Source: Peptococcaceae bacterium
GTDB lineage: Bacteria > Bacillota > Peptococcia > Peptococcales > Peptococcaceae
Reading direction: 5' to 3'
NCBI GenBank assembly: GCA_017387265.1
Contig: JAFOFM010000004.1
Span: 1 to 8,362, forward strand
Length of the DNA stretch: 8,362 bases
Shown: positions 1-7,506 of the stretch, in pieces
Position numbering within the stretch: the first letter of the stretch is position 1
Layout: each line of letters begins with the position of its first letter
Made by a program: the position numbers and the translations under genes
Notes under the pieces: generated by a model
Seen by the model: the letters and a program-made list of their open reading frames with translations, nothing else
What the model was told of the DNA's origin: nothing
Databases searched by the model: none

Positions 1-1447
1 GGGATGCATCCATGCTGTACGGGTTTTCCGAAAGAATTACCATATCGGCTATTTTGCCCGCTTCTAAACTTCCCCGTTCTTTTTCATCAAAAGAGGCGTA
101 ATAACCGTTATAGGTGCACATTTTAAGCGCTTCCTGTATCGACAGTGCCTGTTCTTTTACACTGTGATTACACGCCTTATGCATCCACTGAATCGGATCC
201 GGATCGGTACATGGGCCGTCGGAGCCTGCACAGAGTAAAATCCCCTGTTTGTGATAATCGTTTAACGGATTCAGCCTCTGGCTGCGCTCCCCTAAAATCT
301 GTTCCAGGTAGGAATCCGGTTCCTGCGGCCAATTGATAAACGCACTCTGCACCGGAAGTATAATTCCGTACCCGGCACAAATGGCCATGCCTTCTTCCGT
401 TGGCAGGCAGGCATGAATAATGGAATGGCGATGATCCTCCCGCGGATATTCATCTAATGCTGCTTTTATTGCACGTGCCGCCTGATTAAAGGCCGCATCG
501 CCAATTGCATGAATGGAAATCTGCAATCCTGCCCGGTTGGCTTTTTTACAAAACTCGATGACTTTTTCATCGCTATAGTATAATACACCGCAATCATCGG
601 AATTTTCATACGGTTCCAGCATAGCCGCATCCATTGAGCCGAAACAGCCGTCCAGCGCCGCTTCGAAACAGCCGCCAATGCGAGGCAGCTTGCGTTTTTG
701 CGCTTTTTTCACATCCATAGTCTGCATAAACACGCGCATCTGCATGCCGTTGGTGAGGCCGTTTGCAAACCAGCGCTCTAAATCCACGTCTAAATCAGCG
801 GTAAAGCCTACACCGCTCACGGTGTGAATCATGCCGATGCCTTTGGATGCCATATAATCTACGGCCTTTTGCATATTCTGCACCAGTTTGAGAATCGGGA
901 TAGAGCCGGTTACATAGTCCGATACCGCAAAAAATGCCTCCTGGTTCATCTCGCCGGTATCCTCGTGATACCCGCGCAGAGCCGATGCTTTCTTTTTCAC
1001 TTTTTCTAAAAGCTTTGTATTCACTACACAGGCATGGCCGTCGTACTTAATCAAAAAAAGCGGCTTGTCCGGACACACCGCATCCAGCTGGGAGCGGGTA
1101 ACAAGATGGCCCTCCTCTACCGAATATGGCGAAGCCCCAAAGGCAATCACCAGTTTTTCATCACTTCGGGCAATATATTCCCGCAGCATGGTTAAAATTT
1201 CTTCATTGCTTCGGGCATTCATCACATTGAGCCCGGCCTGAAAGGTGGCAAAGCTGGCAAAGTGAATATGGGTATCGGCAAAGGCGGGAATCAGCGCCCG
1301 ATTGCCAAGGGGAATCCGCTTTCCCTTCTGATAGGTTACCGGCAGTTCATCCCCCGTATACACAATACGGCCGCCCACTTCTACCAGATAGCGCACAACC
1401 CGGTTATCGGCATCGCAGGTTAAAATATTCCCTTCGTAAATGTTCAT
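1..1447 (-). CDS. YtcJ-like amidohydrolase (Amidohydro_3 family), C-terminus cut by window edge
   Basis: Translation from ATG at 1447 is open for 482 codons to the left edge, so the gene is partial. Members of this family are usually somewhat over 500 residues, so only a short C-terminal piece is missing. The order of motifs fits cytoplasmic metal-dependent amidohydrolases of the YtcJ type: an N-terminal beta-sandwich strand set, then IPAFADTHIHF (residues 53-63, the metal-binding HxH), DGHACVVNTKLL (136-147), LDGCFGSMDAAMLEPY (265-280), SIHAIGDAA (311-319, metal ligand His), HAC (345-347), AGSDGP (407-412, catalytic Asp region), and the closing GSLEAGKIADMVIL (459-472). No signal peptide is visible. 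It starts 44 bases after the P1 peptidase stop with no terminator between, so the two are probably cotranscribed. The ribosome binding site is weak (GAGACGAG, rather far from the ATG). At residue 262 a Glu sits where relatives often have Lys in a K-x-x-x-D-G motif. The substrate is unknown; annotations of such genes as exoenzyme regulatory protein or formamidase would be over-specific. Confidence 0.88.
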   Translation of the reverse strand, partial: MNIYEGNILTCDADNRVVRYLVEVGGRIVYTGDELPVTYQKGKRIPLGNRALIPAFADTHIHFASFATFQAGLNVMNARSNEEILTMLREYIARSDEKLVIAFGASPYSVEEGHLVTRSQLDAVCPDKPLFLIKYDGHACVVNTKLLEKVKKKASALRGYHEDTGEMNQEAFFAVSDYVTGSIPILKLVQNMQKAVDYMASKGIGMIHTVSGVGFTADLDVDLERWFANGLTNGMQMRVFMQTMDVKKAQKRKLPRIGGCFEAALDGCFGSMDAAMLEPYENSDDCGVLYYSDEKVIEFCKKANRAGLQISIHAIGDAAFNQAARAIKAALDEYPREDHRHSIIHACLPTEEGMAICAGYGIILPVQSAFINWPQEPDSYLEQILGERSQRLNPLNDYHKQGILLCAGSDGPCTDPDPIQWMHKACNHSVKEQALSIQEALKMCTYNGYYASFDEKERGSLEAGKIADMVILSENPYSMDAS

Positions 1448-1491
1448 GTTATCAACTCGTCTCTTGTTTTTGTTCTAATTTTTGCTATGGT

Positions 1492-2487
1492 TTATCGTTT
1501 TATAAACCGTTTCGGTTTTGCTGAAAAGCTCTGTGCTGATTTATAACCGTATTTCTCTTCGGTTTCCAGCACTGCCCGGTTAATGGCTTTGCCAAGGGCA
1601 TAGGCAGCTAAGGTGCCAACTACATCGGCACTGGATTTTACTTTGCCCACAGACATGGCATAAATAGAATCACCGTCCATCGAGGTATTAACCGGACGAA
1701 TGGTGCGTGCCACACCGTTTGAAGCCATAGCCGCCACTTTGTTCATAGAGGCCTTATCCAGGCCGGCATTGGTTACGATGGCGCCGATGGTGGTATTAAA
1801 CGAGAATCTGCTTGCCAGCTGCAGTAATTTTACCGCTTCCACCTCGCTGGAAATCATTTTATCTTTTTTGCGGTTTAAAAGCCCCGCCAGCTGACGATTG
1901 CTGTCTAACTCAAATACATCCCCGATAGCATTTACGACAACCATAGCCCCTACCTGCAGGCCGCCCACCTGCACGGCATAACAGCCAAGGCCTGATTTCA
2001 TAGCGGTACCGTCGCCTAAAAGCTTGCCTACAGTAGCCCCCATACCGGCACCCACATTGCCGTTTCGTTCCATATGGCGCTCACTGTCCACACAGGCCGC
2101 ATAGCCCATGGCCGCATCGGGCCGCACACGGCCATCCACACAGTTTAAATCAAAAATGCAGGAGCCGACCACAATGGGCACAATGGCTTTGCCTACTTTT
2201 ACCCCCTGGCCTTTTTCCTCTAAATATTTCATCACGCCGCCGGCCGCATCAAGCCCGTAAGCGCTGCCGCCGCTTAATAATAACCCGTTAATGCCGTCGT
2301 TGCTCATCATCGGGTTTAACAGCTCGGTCTCCCGGCTTGCAGGGCCGCCGCCCCGCACATCCACACCGCAAACGGCTTTTTTATCGCAAAGGATTACGCT
2401 GCACCCTGTGGCATGTTCCTCATCCTGCGCATGGCCAATATGAATGCCTTTTATATTGTGTAAGCTGATTTCTTTCCATTGTTTCAC
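1492..2487 (-). CDS. P1-family (DmpA/BapA-like, S58) self-processing aminopeptidase
   Basis: This is a 331-residue N-terminal-nucleophile-type hydrolase of the L-aminopeptidase/D-esterase family (peptidase family S58). These enzymes cut themselves into alpha and beta chains and then remove N-terminal residues from peptides, amides or beta-peptides. Visible landmarks, numbered from the GTG at 2487, are DVRGGGPASRETELL (43-57), LLLSGGSAYGLDAAGG (69-84), GNVGAGMGATVGK (143-155), the presumed cleavage site FNTTIG with Asn231/Thr232, and NTSMDGDS (267-274), which matches the region supplying the remaining catalytic residues. DmpA and BapA use Ser as nucleophile; here it would be Thr. There is no signal peptide, so it is probably cytoplasmic. 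The start is set by AAGAGGTGA at 2493-2501, five bases before GTG 2487. An in-frame GTG at 2496 lies inside that ribosome binding site and is rejected. It is first gene of an operon with the amidohydrolase. Confidence 0.9.
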   Translation of the reverse strand: MKQWKEISLHNIKGIHIGHAQDEEHATGCSVILCDKKAVCGVDVRGGGPASRETELLNPMMSNDGINGLLLSGGSAYGLDAAGGVMKYLEEKGQGVKVGKAIVPIVVGSCIFDLNCVDGRVRPDAAMGYAACVDSERHMERNGNVGAGMGATVGKLLGDGTAMKSGLGCYAVQVGGLQVGAMVVVNAIGDVFELDSNRQLAGLLNRKKDKMISSEVEAVKLLQLASRFSFNTTIGAIVTNAGLDKASMNKVAAMASNGVARTIRPVNTSMDGDSIYAMSVGKVKSSADVVGTLAAYALGKAINRAVLETEEKYGYKSAQSFSAKPKRFIKR

Positions 2488-2528
2488 GAAAATCACCTCT
2501 TGCTTTTATCATTTTCTCTATTATACCA
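2488..2528 (-). promoter_or_regulatory. Extended -10 promoter and ribosome binding site of the peptidase-amidohydrolase operon
   Basis: On the minus strand a TGGTATAAT element (TATAAT at 2520-2525, TG at 2527-2528) lies between the upstream terminator and the gene. The position expected for a -35 box reads TATCGC, which is poor, so this is best read as an extended -10 promoter. It is followed by the AAGAGGTGA ribosome binding site (2493-2501) and the GTG start at 2487. The predicted leader is only about 25 bases. Confidence 0.65.
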
Positions 2529-2549
2529 TCTGTACCTGCAGAGCGATAT

Positions 2550-2583
2550 AAAAAAGCTGCCCCTTTCCTTTGAAAAGAGCAGC
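2550..2583 (-). terminator. Intrinsic terminator of the zinc-ribbon membrane protein gene
   Basis: On the minus strand, GCTGCTCTTTTC (2572-2583) pairs with GAAAGGGGCAGC (2556-2567) around a four-base loop. The stem is 12 pairs with two G-U wobbles and is followed by a run of six T. It lies about 25 bases past the stop at 2607 and separates that gene from the peptidase operon, which has its own promoter immediately downstream. Confidence 0.85.
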
Positions 2584-2606
2584 CGTATATTTATTTTTGC
2601 CGGTTC

Positions 2607-3017
2607 TCAGCTTTTTCTTATTTTTTTATCGCCGCATTTCGGGCAGGTAACCTCAATATTCCCCTTGCCTTTCGGTACACGAAAAACGGCTTTGCATTGT
2701 TCACAGGTAAAATACCGATGGGTTTTGCGATCTTCCCATTTGCGATGCTGCACCTTGAGCCATTGTGCCACATCCTCAAACATGCGAATATAGGTATCCC
2801 GCTCTTTCCGCCGTTTTGCAAAATCTTTGGAATACCAGCGATACAGGGCAAATCCTGCAGGAATCAGCGCCACATATAATACTTTTGGAAAAAACAGAGA
2901 TATTACAATCGGCACCAGACTCACTAACAGCAAAAACTGATTCAGCTCGTCTTTTCCATATCGCCCCTGCATCCATACCGCGTACATTCTGTTGAATTGT
3001 TCCAGCCATTGGCGCAT
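2607..3017 (-). CDS. Small membrane protein with C-terminal zinc ribbon, function unknown
   Basis: This 136-residue protein has a short, Trp- and aromatic-rich N-terminus (residues 1-26, with QGRYGKDELNQFLL). Two closely spaced hydrophobic segments follow (about 27-43 and 45-61). Then come a strongly basic stretch (about 62-100, AKRRKERD and HRKWEDRK) and a zinc ribbon with CEQC (Cys105, Cys108) and CPKC (Cys125, Cys128). The layout suggests a membrane hairpin carrying a cytosolic zinc-binding tail. Similar small proteins are common in Clostridia and relatives, from general recall, and no function is established. It starts at ATG 3017 with a GGGGGAG ribosome binding site five bases away. It has its own terminator and is divergent from the xpt operon, so its context gives little clue. 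The zinc ribbon could bind nucleic acid or protein; this is speculation. Confidence 0.85.
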   Translation of the reverse strand: MRQWLEQFNRMYAVWMQGRYGKDELNQFLLLVSLVPIVISLFFPKVLYVALIPAGFALYRWYSKDFAKRRKERDTYIRMFEDVAQWLKVQHRKWEDRKTHRYFTCEQCKAVFRVPKGKGNIEVTCPKCGDKKIRKS

Positions 3018-3183
3018 ACATACTCCCCCAGTTCGTCATAACCGTCTGTTGATATAGTTTATTATGACATCAGCGAGAAAATACCCTTCCTTTTGTGTGA
3101 GGAATTCTTGCAAAAGAAAATCTTGCGCTCCCGGTTCGCCTCCGCTAAATTAAATGTCCATAACACCAGGCTGGCAGAAACCG
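3018..3183. other. Divergent intergenic spacer with no recognised element
   Basis: This AT-rich spacer lies between the divergent zinc-ribbon gene and the xpt promoter. I see no open frame with a ribosome binding site, no convincing terminator hairpin and no purine riboswitch core. The promoter of the zinc-ribbon gene must lie here. CATAAT at 3061-3066 on the minus strand is a possible -10, but no acceptable -35 partner was found. Confidence 0.5.
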
Positions 3184-3212
3184 ATGACAAACCCATCCGC
3201 TCATGCTATAAT
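3184..3212 (+). promoter_or_regulatory. Sigma-A type promoter of the xpt-permease operon
   Basis: ATGACA (3184-3189, five of six matches to the -35 consensus) is separated by 17 bases from a perfect TATAAT (3207-3212). The TATAAT is preceded by TGC, giving an extended -10. Transcription should start near 3219, leaving a leader of only about 30 bases before the xpt ATG. That is too short for a riboswitch. Confidence 0.8.
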
Positions 3213-3248
3213 AAATGAACTATAAGGTATGATACAGGGGGTTTTTTG

Positions 3249-3839
3249 ATGAATTTTTTAGAAGAACGTATTTTAAAAGACGGGGTTGTAAAACCCGGCA
3301 ATGTCTTAAAAGTCGAAAGTTTTCTGAATCATCAGATGGATATCACACTGATGGACCAGATGGCAGACGAATTTAAACGCCGTTTTTCCGGCAAACCAAT
3401 TAATAAAGTTCTTACCATCGAAGCATCTGGTATCGGAATTGCCTGTTCGGTGGCGCGCGTATTTCAGGTTCCGATGATTTTTGCGAAAAAATCTAAAAGC
3501 ATTAATATTGACGGGGATATGTACGTTGCCGAAGTGGAATCTTTTACACACAAAAATACAAATCAGGTGATTGTATCGAAAAAATTCCTTTCACCGGATG
3601 ACCATGTACTGATTATTGATGACTTTCTGGCAAACGGCTGCGCGTTAAATGGTCTGATTTCCATTGTAGAGGCTTCCGGGGCGACTGTGGAAGGTCTGGG
3701 GATCGCTATTGAAAAAGGCTTCCAGAATGGCGGAAAGATTCTGCGTGAAAAGGGCTATCATCTGGAATCGCTGGCCATCGTGGATGCTATGGATGCCGAA
3801 ACATCATCAATTCAATTCCGTGAACAGGAGAACGCATAA
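3249..3839 (+). CDS. xpt: Xanthine phosphoribosyltransferase
   Basis: The enzyme converts xanthine and PRPP to XMP in the cytoplasm, salvaging purine bases. The 196-residue product is close to the B. subtilis enzyme (194). It begins with the family's [14 protein letters not shown] sequence ([12 protein letters not shown]), followed by [13 protein letters not shown]. Leu20 and Asn27 match the xanthine-contacting positions. The PRPP-binding loop [13 protein letters not shown] spans 120-132, and Lys156 is conserved. ATG 3249 is preferred over an in-frame TTG at 3246: it matches the family N-terminus and lies eight to ten bases after an AGGGGG ribosome binding site. The stop overlaps the permease start (TAATG), so translation is probably coupled. 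Regulation by the usual guanine riboswitch is not seen. Confidence 0.96.
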   Translation: MNFLEERILKDGVVKPGNVLKVESFLNHQMDITLMDQMADEFKRRFSGKPINKVLTIEASGIGIACSVARVFQVPMIFAKKSKSINIDGDMYVAEVESFTHKNTNQVIVSKKFLSPDDHVLIIDDFLANGCALNGLISIVEASGATVEGLGIAIEKGFQNGGKILREKGYHLESLAIVDAMDAETSSIQFREQENA

Positions 3840-5185
3840 TGACAAACAAAAAATCGTCTATTACAACTAGTGCCAGTTCCATTGACAACATTTACTCGCT
3901 AGACGGGAAAGTGCCGGTCGGTAAATCTATTCCATTCGGTCTGCAGCATGTTCTCGCCATGTTTGTTGCCAACATCGCACCTATTATGATCGTAGCCGGT
4001 GCCTGTGGTTTAACCGCTCAGAACACCGCTGCTTTAATTCAGACGGCTATGATCGTGGCTGGTATCGGTACTCTGGTTCAGCTTTTCAGCGTCTGGCGTT
4101 TAGGCGCACGACTGCCGATTGTTATGGGTATCAGTTTTACCTTTGTTTCAATTTTCTGTTATGTAGGTCCGCGCTGGGGGTATGAAGCCGTTATCGGTGC
4201 GGTACTGGTTGGCGGCTGTATTGAAGGGATTCTGGGGCTGTTTGCAAAATACTGGCGCGGTCTTGTAGCTCCTATTGTAGCAGCCTGTGTTGTTACAGCA
4301 ATTGGTTTCTCTCTGTTAAGTGTTGGTGCGAATTCTTTCGGCGGCGGTAACGGAGCAGAAGACTTTGGCTCTTTACAGAACTGGATTCTCGGTACAATCA
4401 CTCTGGTCTGCTGTCTGGGATTTCATATTATTGCAAAAGGTCACGTAAAACAGTTAAGCGTACTCTTTGGTCTGGTTGTTGGCTACATTGTGGCTGTTTT
4501 TATGGGTATGGTGGATTTTTCAGCACTGGAAAGCGTAAAAGTTCTTTCTGTTCCGGAATTCCTGCCATTCAAACCGGTATTTAATATCAATGCGATTATT
4601 TCGGTTATGCTGATTTTCCTGGTATCTGCTACCGAGACCATCGGGGATACTTCGGCTATGACCAGCACCGTGCTGCATCGTGAACCAACCGATAAAGAAA
4701 TTTCCGGGGCACTGGCCTGCGACGGGTTTGTGAGCTCGGTGTCTGCTCTGTTTGGCTGTATGCCAATCACATCCTTCAGCCAGAACGTAGGGCTTTTAGC
4801 AATGACAAAGGTTATTAACCGTTACACCATTGCTACCGGGGCCGCAATTATGATTATCGCCGGTTTAATCCCTGCCGTAGGGGCAGTTCTGGCAACCCTG
4901 CCGGAAGCGGTTCTTGGCGGCTGCACCATTATGATGTTCGGGAACATTGTGTTATCCGGGCTGCAGATGATCGGAAACTGCGGTTATACACAGCGCAATA
5001 TTACCATCGCAGCATTATCGCTCAGCGTTGGTCTGGGCTTCACACAGGTACCTGAAATTTTTGCAATTTTCCCGGATATTATCCGTACCGTATTTGCGGA
5101 AAACTGCGTAGCAGTTGTATTCCTCTCCGCGATTCTTCTGAATCTGCTTCTGCCAGAAGAAACTGATAAAACTGCACAAATGTAA
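3839..5185 (+). CDS. pbuX: NCS2-family purine (probably xanthine) permease
   Basis: This 448-residue integral membrane transporter of the nucleobase-cation symporter-2 family imports a purine base, by inference xanthine, which the cotranscribed xpt then converts to XMP. A polar N-terminal tail (1-30) precedes many hydrophobic segments, compatible with the 14-helix NCS2 fold. Family residues are visible: GLQHVLAMF with His37 in the first helix; ATETIGD (264-270) with the substrate-binding Glu266; and SFSQNVGLLAMTK (312-324), which fits the NCS2 signature QNxGxxxxT[RKG]. The QN form favours xanthine/urate-type carriers over uracil carriers. The ATG overlaps the xpt stop by one base, with AGGAG at 3825-3829 as ribosome binding site. 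Urate, guanine or hypoxanthine remain possible substrates. The gene symbol rests on the operon partner. Confidence 0.88.
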   Translation: MTNKKSSITTSASSIDNIYSLDGKVPVGKSIPFGLQHVLAMFVANIAPIMIVAGACGLTAQNTAALIQTAMIVAGIGTLVQLFSVWRLGARLPIVMGISFTFVSIFCYVGPRWGYEAVIGAVLVGGCIEGILGLFAKYWRGLVAPIVAACVVTAIGFSLLSVGANSFGGGNGAEDFGSLQNWILGTITLVCCLGFHIIAKGHVKQLSVLFGLVVGYIVAVFMGMVDFSALESVKVLSVPEFLPFKPVFNINAIISVMLIFLVSATETIGDTSAMTSTVLHREPTDKEISGALACDGFVSSVSALFGCMPITSFSQNVGLLAMTKVINRYTIATGAAIMIIAGLIPAVGAVLATLPEAVLGGCTIMMFGNIVLSGLQMIGNCGYTQRNITIAALSLSVGLGFTQVPEIFAIFPDIIRTVFAENCVAVVFLSAILLNLLLPEETDKTAQM

Positions 5186-5190
5186 TTTAC

Positions 5191-5247
5191 AAAACCGGTT
5201 TTCAGACTCAGAACCATAATTCTGATGTTTGAAACCGGTTTTTCTGT
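5191..5247 (+). terminator. Intrinsic terminator of the xpt-permease operon
   Basis: AAAACCGGTTT (5191-5201) pairs perfectly with AAACCGGTTTT (5232-5242). An inner stem TCAGAA/TTCTGA (5208-5213, 5220-5225) closes a six-base loop. The hairpin starts six bases after the permease stop and ends in a T-rich tail. Both arms contain the self-complementary AAACCGGTTT, and the minus-strand side also has a short T run, so some activity in both directions is possible. Confidence 0.85.
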
Positions 5248-5272
5248 TCCTTTATAGACATAACGCCATAAA

Positions 5273-5323
5273 GCAAAAAACCTCTGCCGGGAATTATTCA
5301 TTCTCAGCAGAGGTTTTCATTTT
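5273..5323 (-). terminator. Bidirectional intrinsic terminator downstream of pnp
   Basis: AAAACCTCTGC (5277-5287) pairs perfectly with GCAGAGGTTTT (5307-5317). The stem continues inward as GGGAAT/ATTCTC with one wobble. Read on the minus strand it is followed by six T, about 40 bases after the pnp stop. The plus-strand side has TTTTCATTTT, so it can back up the permease terminator as well. Confidence 0.88.
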
Positions 5324-5356
5324 ATCCTGATTCTTTTGGTTATGCGTTAGAACAAC

Positions 5357-7465
5357 TTATTTGCTCTGTTCCTGTAATAATACTTTGCGGGACAGGTTTA
5401 CGCGGCCTTTTTCGTCGATTTCCACGCATTTAACCATAATTTCGTCGCCTACGTTTACAACGTCTTCTACTTTTTTCACGCGTTCCAGTGCCAGCTGGGA
5501 AATGTGTACCAGACCATCTTTACCTGGCAGCACTTCTACGAATGCACCAAAGTCTGTGATACGTACAACTTTACCCATGTAGGTACGGCCAACTTCTACT
5601 TCTGCAACGATATCTTCAATGATTTTCACTGCTTTTGCAGAAGCTTCTGCATCGTTGGACATAATCATTACGCGGCCATCGTCTTCGATATCGATTTTAA
5701 CACCGGTATCTTCCACGATTTTCTTGATAACTTTACCGCCAGGCCCGATAACATCACGGATTTTGTCCGGATTAATCATCATGGTGATTACACGCGGTGC
5801 GTATGGAGACAGTTCTGGACGAACAGCTGGAATTGCTTTCAGCATAGCATCCAGAATAAACATACGGCCATCATGCGCCTGTTTTAATGCCTGTTCCAGA
5901 ATTGCACGGTTGATACCGGCAATTTTGATGTCCATCTGAATTGCAGTAACACCTTCGGTGGTACCTGCAACTTTAAAGTCCATATCACCCAGAGCATCTT
6001 CCAGACCCTGCAGGTCGGTTAATACGCTGAATTCGTTTTCTTCACGGATTAAGCCCATCGCTACGCCGGAAACCGGACGTTTAATTGGAACACCAGCTGC
6101 CATTAAGGACATGGTGCTGCCGCATACGCTGCCCATAGAGGTGGAACCGTTGGATTCCAGAGCTTCGGATACAACGCGGATGGTATATGGGAATTCTTCA
6201 TCACTTGGGATAACCGGTTCCAGAGCGCGTTCTGCCAGTGCACCGTGACCGATTTCACGACGGCCAGGACCACGCATTGGGCGTGCTTCCCCTACGCTGT
6301 ATGGAGGGAAGTTATAGTGATGGATGTAACGTTTGCTGCTTTCGTTATCTAAGCCGTCCAGAATCTGTTCTTCACGAGCCGCACCCAGAGTAACGGTGGA
6401 TAAAATCTGTGTCTGACCACGGGTGAATAATGCACTGCCGTGAGGACGAGGCAGAATGTCTACTTCGCATGTCAGCTGACGAACTTCGGTCATAGCACGG
6501 CCGTCAGGACGGATTTTATCTACAGTGATTAAGCGACGTACGATGTATTTCATTAAGCCGTCCAGAGCTGCACGCAGGTCAGCTTCCTGTTCAGGGAACT
6601 GTTCTAATAAGTGCTGAACCGCTTCTTCTTTTACGGCTTCTGCCGCTGCATCACGGGTGTGTTTATCTTTAATGCGAATTGCTTCTAACAGGTTGTCGTA
6701 AGCATATTCTTTTACAGCCGCTTCGATTTCTTCCGGAATTACTTTCAGTTCTGGAACCACTTTTTCTTTTGCCAGTTCCAGAGCCAGAGCTTCTGCACGG
6801 AATTCTTCGATTGCTGCTACGATTTTTTTGATTTCTTCATGACCAAACATGATAGCATCCAGGATTACCATTTCCGGTACTTCCTGTGCACCAGCCTCTA
6901 CCATCATTACGGCATCAGCGGTACCTGCAACGGTTAAATGCAGAGTGCTTTTTTCTTCCTGTTCCTGATTCGGGTTGATTACGAATTCGCCATCAACCAG
7001 ACCAACTACAACGCCTGCGATTGGACCCATGAATGGAATCTGAGACAGGTGCAGCGCTGCGGAAGCACCTACCATAGCCAGGCAGTCTGGTGCATTGTCC
7101 ATATCTACGGATAATACGGTTGCTACTACCTGAACGTCATTGCGATAGCCTTTTGGGAACAGCGGACGGATTGGACGGTCAATTAAACGGCTGGACAGGA
7201 TTGCTTTTTCGCTTGCTTTCCCTTCGCGTTTTAAAAAGCCGCCAGGAATTTTACCTGCTGCATATAATTTTTCTTCGTAGTCAACGGTTAAAGGGAAGAA
7301 ATCGACCCCTTCTTTTGGTTCTTTTGCACCTACTGCGGTTACCAGCACAGCTGTATCACCGTAGGTACAGAATACCGCACCGCTTGCCTGTTTTGCCATA
7401 CGGCCGGTTTCCAGTGTTAAGGCACGACCGCCTACCTGGATGGATTTTCTTAAAATGTTACCCAT
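5357..7465 (-). CDS. pnp: Polyribonucleotide nucleotidyltransferase (PNPase)
   Basis: PNPase degrades RNA 3' to 5' with phosphate, releasing nucleoside diphosphates, and can add tails in reverse. It acts as a ring-shaped trimer in RNA turnover. The 702-residue product (B. subtilis: about 705) has all domains: RNase PH 1 (about 5-215), a helical linker (about 225-310), RNase PH 2 (about 320-545, with FTRGQTQ at 347-353, [13 protein letters not shown] around 438-450 and the catalytic Asp cluster at 490, 494 and 496), KH (about 563-605, GPGG at 574-577) and S1 (about 627-695). It ends soon after S1 with no long tail. ATG 7465 is chosen because an excellent AAGGAGG site (7473-7479) sits seven bases upstream and it gives the family N-terminus. 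An in-frame extension to 7516 has no ribosome binding site. It follows rpsO and has a long structured leader. Confidence 0.97.
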   Translation of the reverse strand: MGNILRKSIQVGGRALTLETGRMAKQASGAVFCTYGDTAVLVTAVGAKEPKEGVDFFPLTVDYEEKLYAAGKIPGGFLKREGKASEKAILSSRLIDRPIRPLFPKGYRNDVQVVATVLSVDMDNAPDCLAMVGASAALHLSQIPFMGPIAGVVVGLVDGEFVINPNQEQEEKSTLHLTVAGTADAVMMVEAGAQEVPEMVILDAIMFGHEEIKKIVAAIEEFRAEALALELAKEKVVPELKVIPEEIEAAVKEYAYDNLLEAIRIKDKHTRDAAAEAVKEEAVQHLLEQFPEQEADLRAALDGLMKYIVRRLITVDKIRPDGRAMTEVRQLTCEVDILPRPHGSALFTRGQTQILSTVTLGAAREEQILDGLDNESSKRYIHHYNFPPYSVGEARPMRGPGRREIGHGALAERALEPVIPSDEEFPYTIRVVSEALESNGSTSMGSVCGSTMSLMAAGVPIKRPVSGVAMGLIREENEFSVLTDLQGLEDALGDMDFKVAGTTEGVTAIQMDIKIAGINRAILEQALKQAHDGRMFILDAMLKAIPAVRPELSPYAPRVITMMINPDKIRDVIGPGGKVIKKIVEDTGVKIDIEDDGRVMIMSNDAEASAKAVKIIEDIVAEVEVGRTYMGKVVRITDFGAFVEVLPGKDGLVHISQLALERVKKVEDVVNVGDEIMVKCVEIDEKGRVNLSRKVLLQEQSK

Positions 7466-7467
7466 AG

Positions 7468-7479
7468 TTGCTCCTCCTT
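7468..7479 (-). promoter_or_regulatory. pnp ribosome binding site with complementary upstream segment
   Basis: On the minus strand AAGGAGG fixes the pnp start at 7465. The ten bases GGAGGAGCAA (7468-7477) can pair at nine of ten positions with UUGCUCCGCC (7507-7516) in the leader, so this site could be masked when that leader segment is free. Confidence 0.7.
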
Positions 7480-7506
7480 GTAATTTTAAAGTATCGTATC
7501 TGTTAC

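Noticed and set aside
2488..2496. GTG at 2496 as start of the P1 peptidase
   Set aside because: This GTG is part of the AAGAGGTGA ribosome binding site that serves the GTG at 2487.
3031..3140. PurR-box-like CGAAC cores on the minus strand (near 3031-3035 and 3133-3138)
   Set aside because: Only the five-base core matches; the flanks do not fit, the two are about 100 bases apart and in the same orientation, unlike known paired PurR boxes.
3018..3248. Guanine/xanthine riboswitch upstream of xpt
   Set aside because: Searched by eye on the plus strand for the conserved core and partner stems; none present, and the promoter leaves only about 30 bases of leader.
7090..7467. Open frames on the plus strand opposite pnp, and similar frames opposite or within other genes
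   Set aside because: They lie wholly inside strongly recognised genes, have no ribosome binding sites and low-complexity or unfamiliar translations; they are reading-frame shadows.
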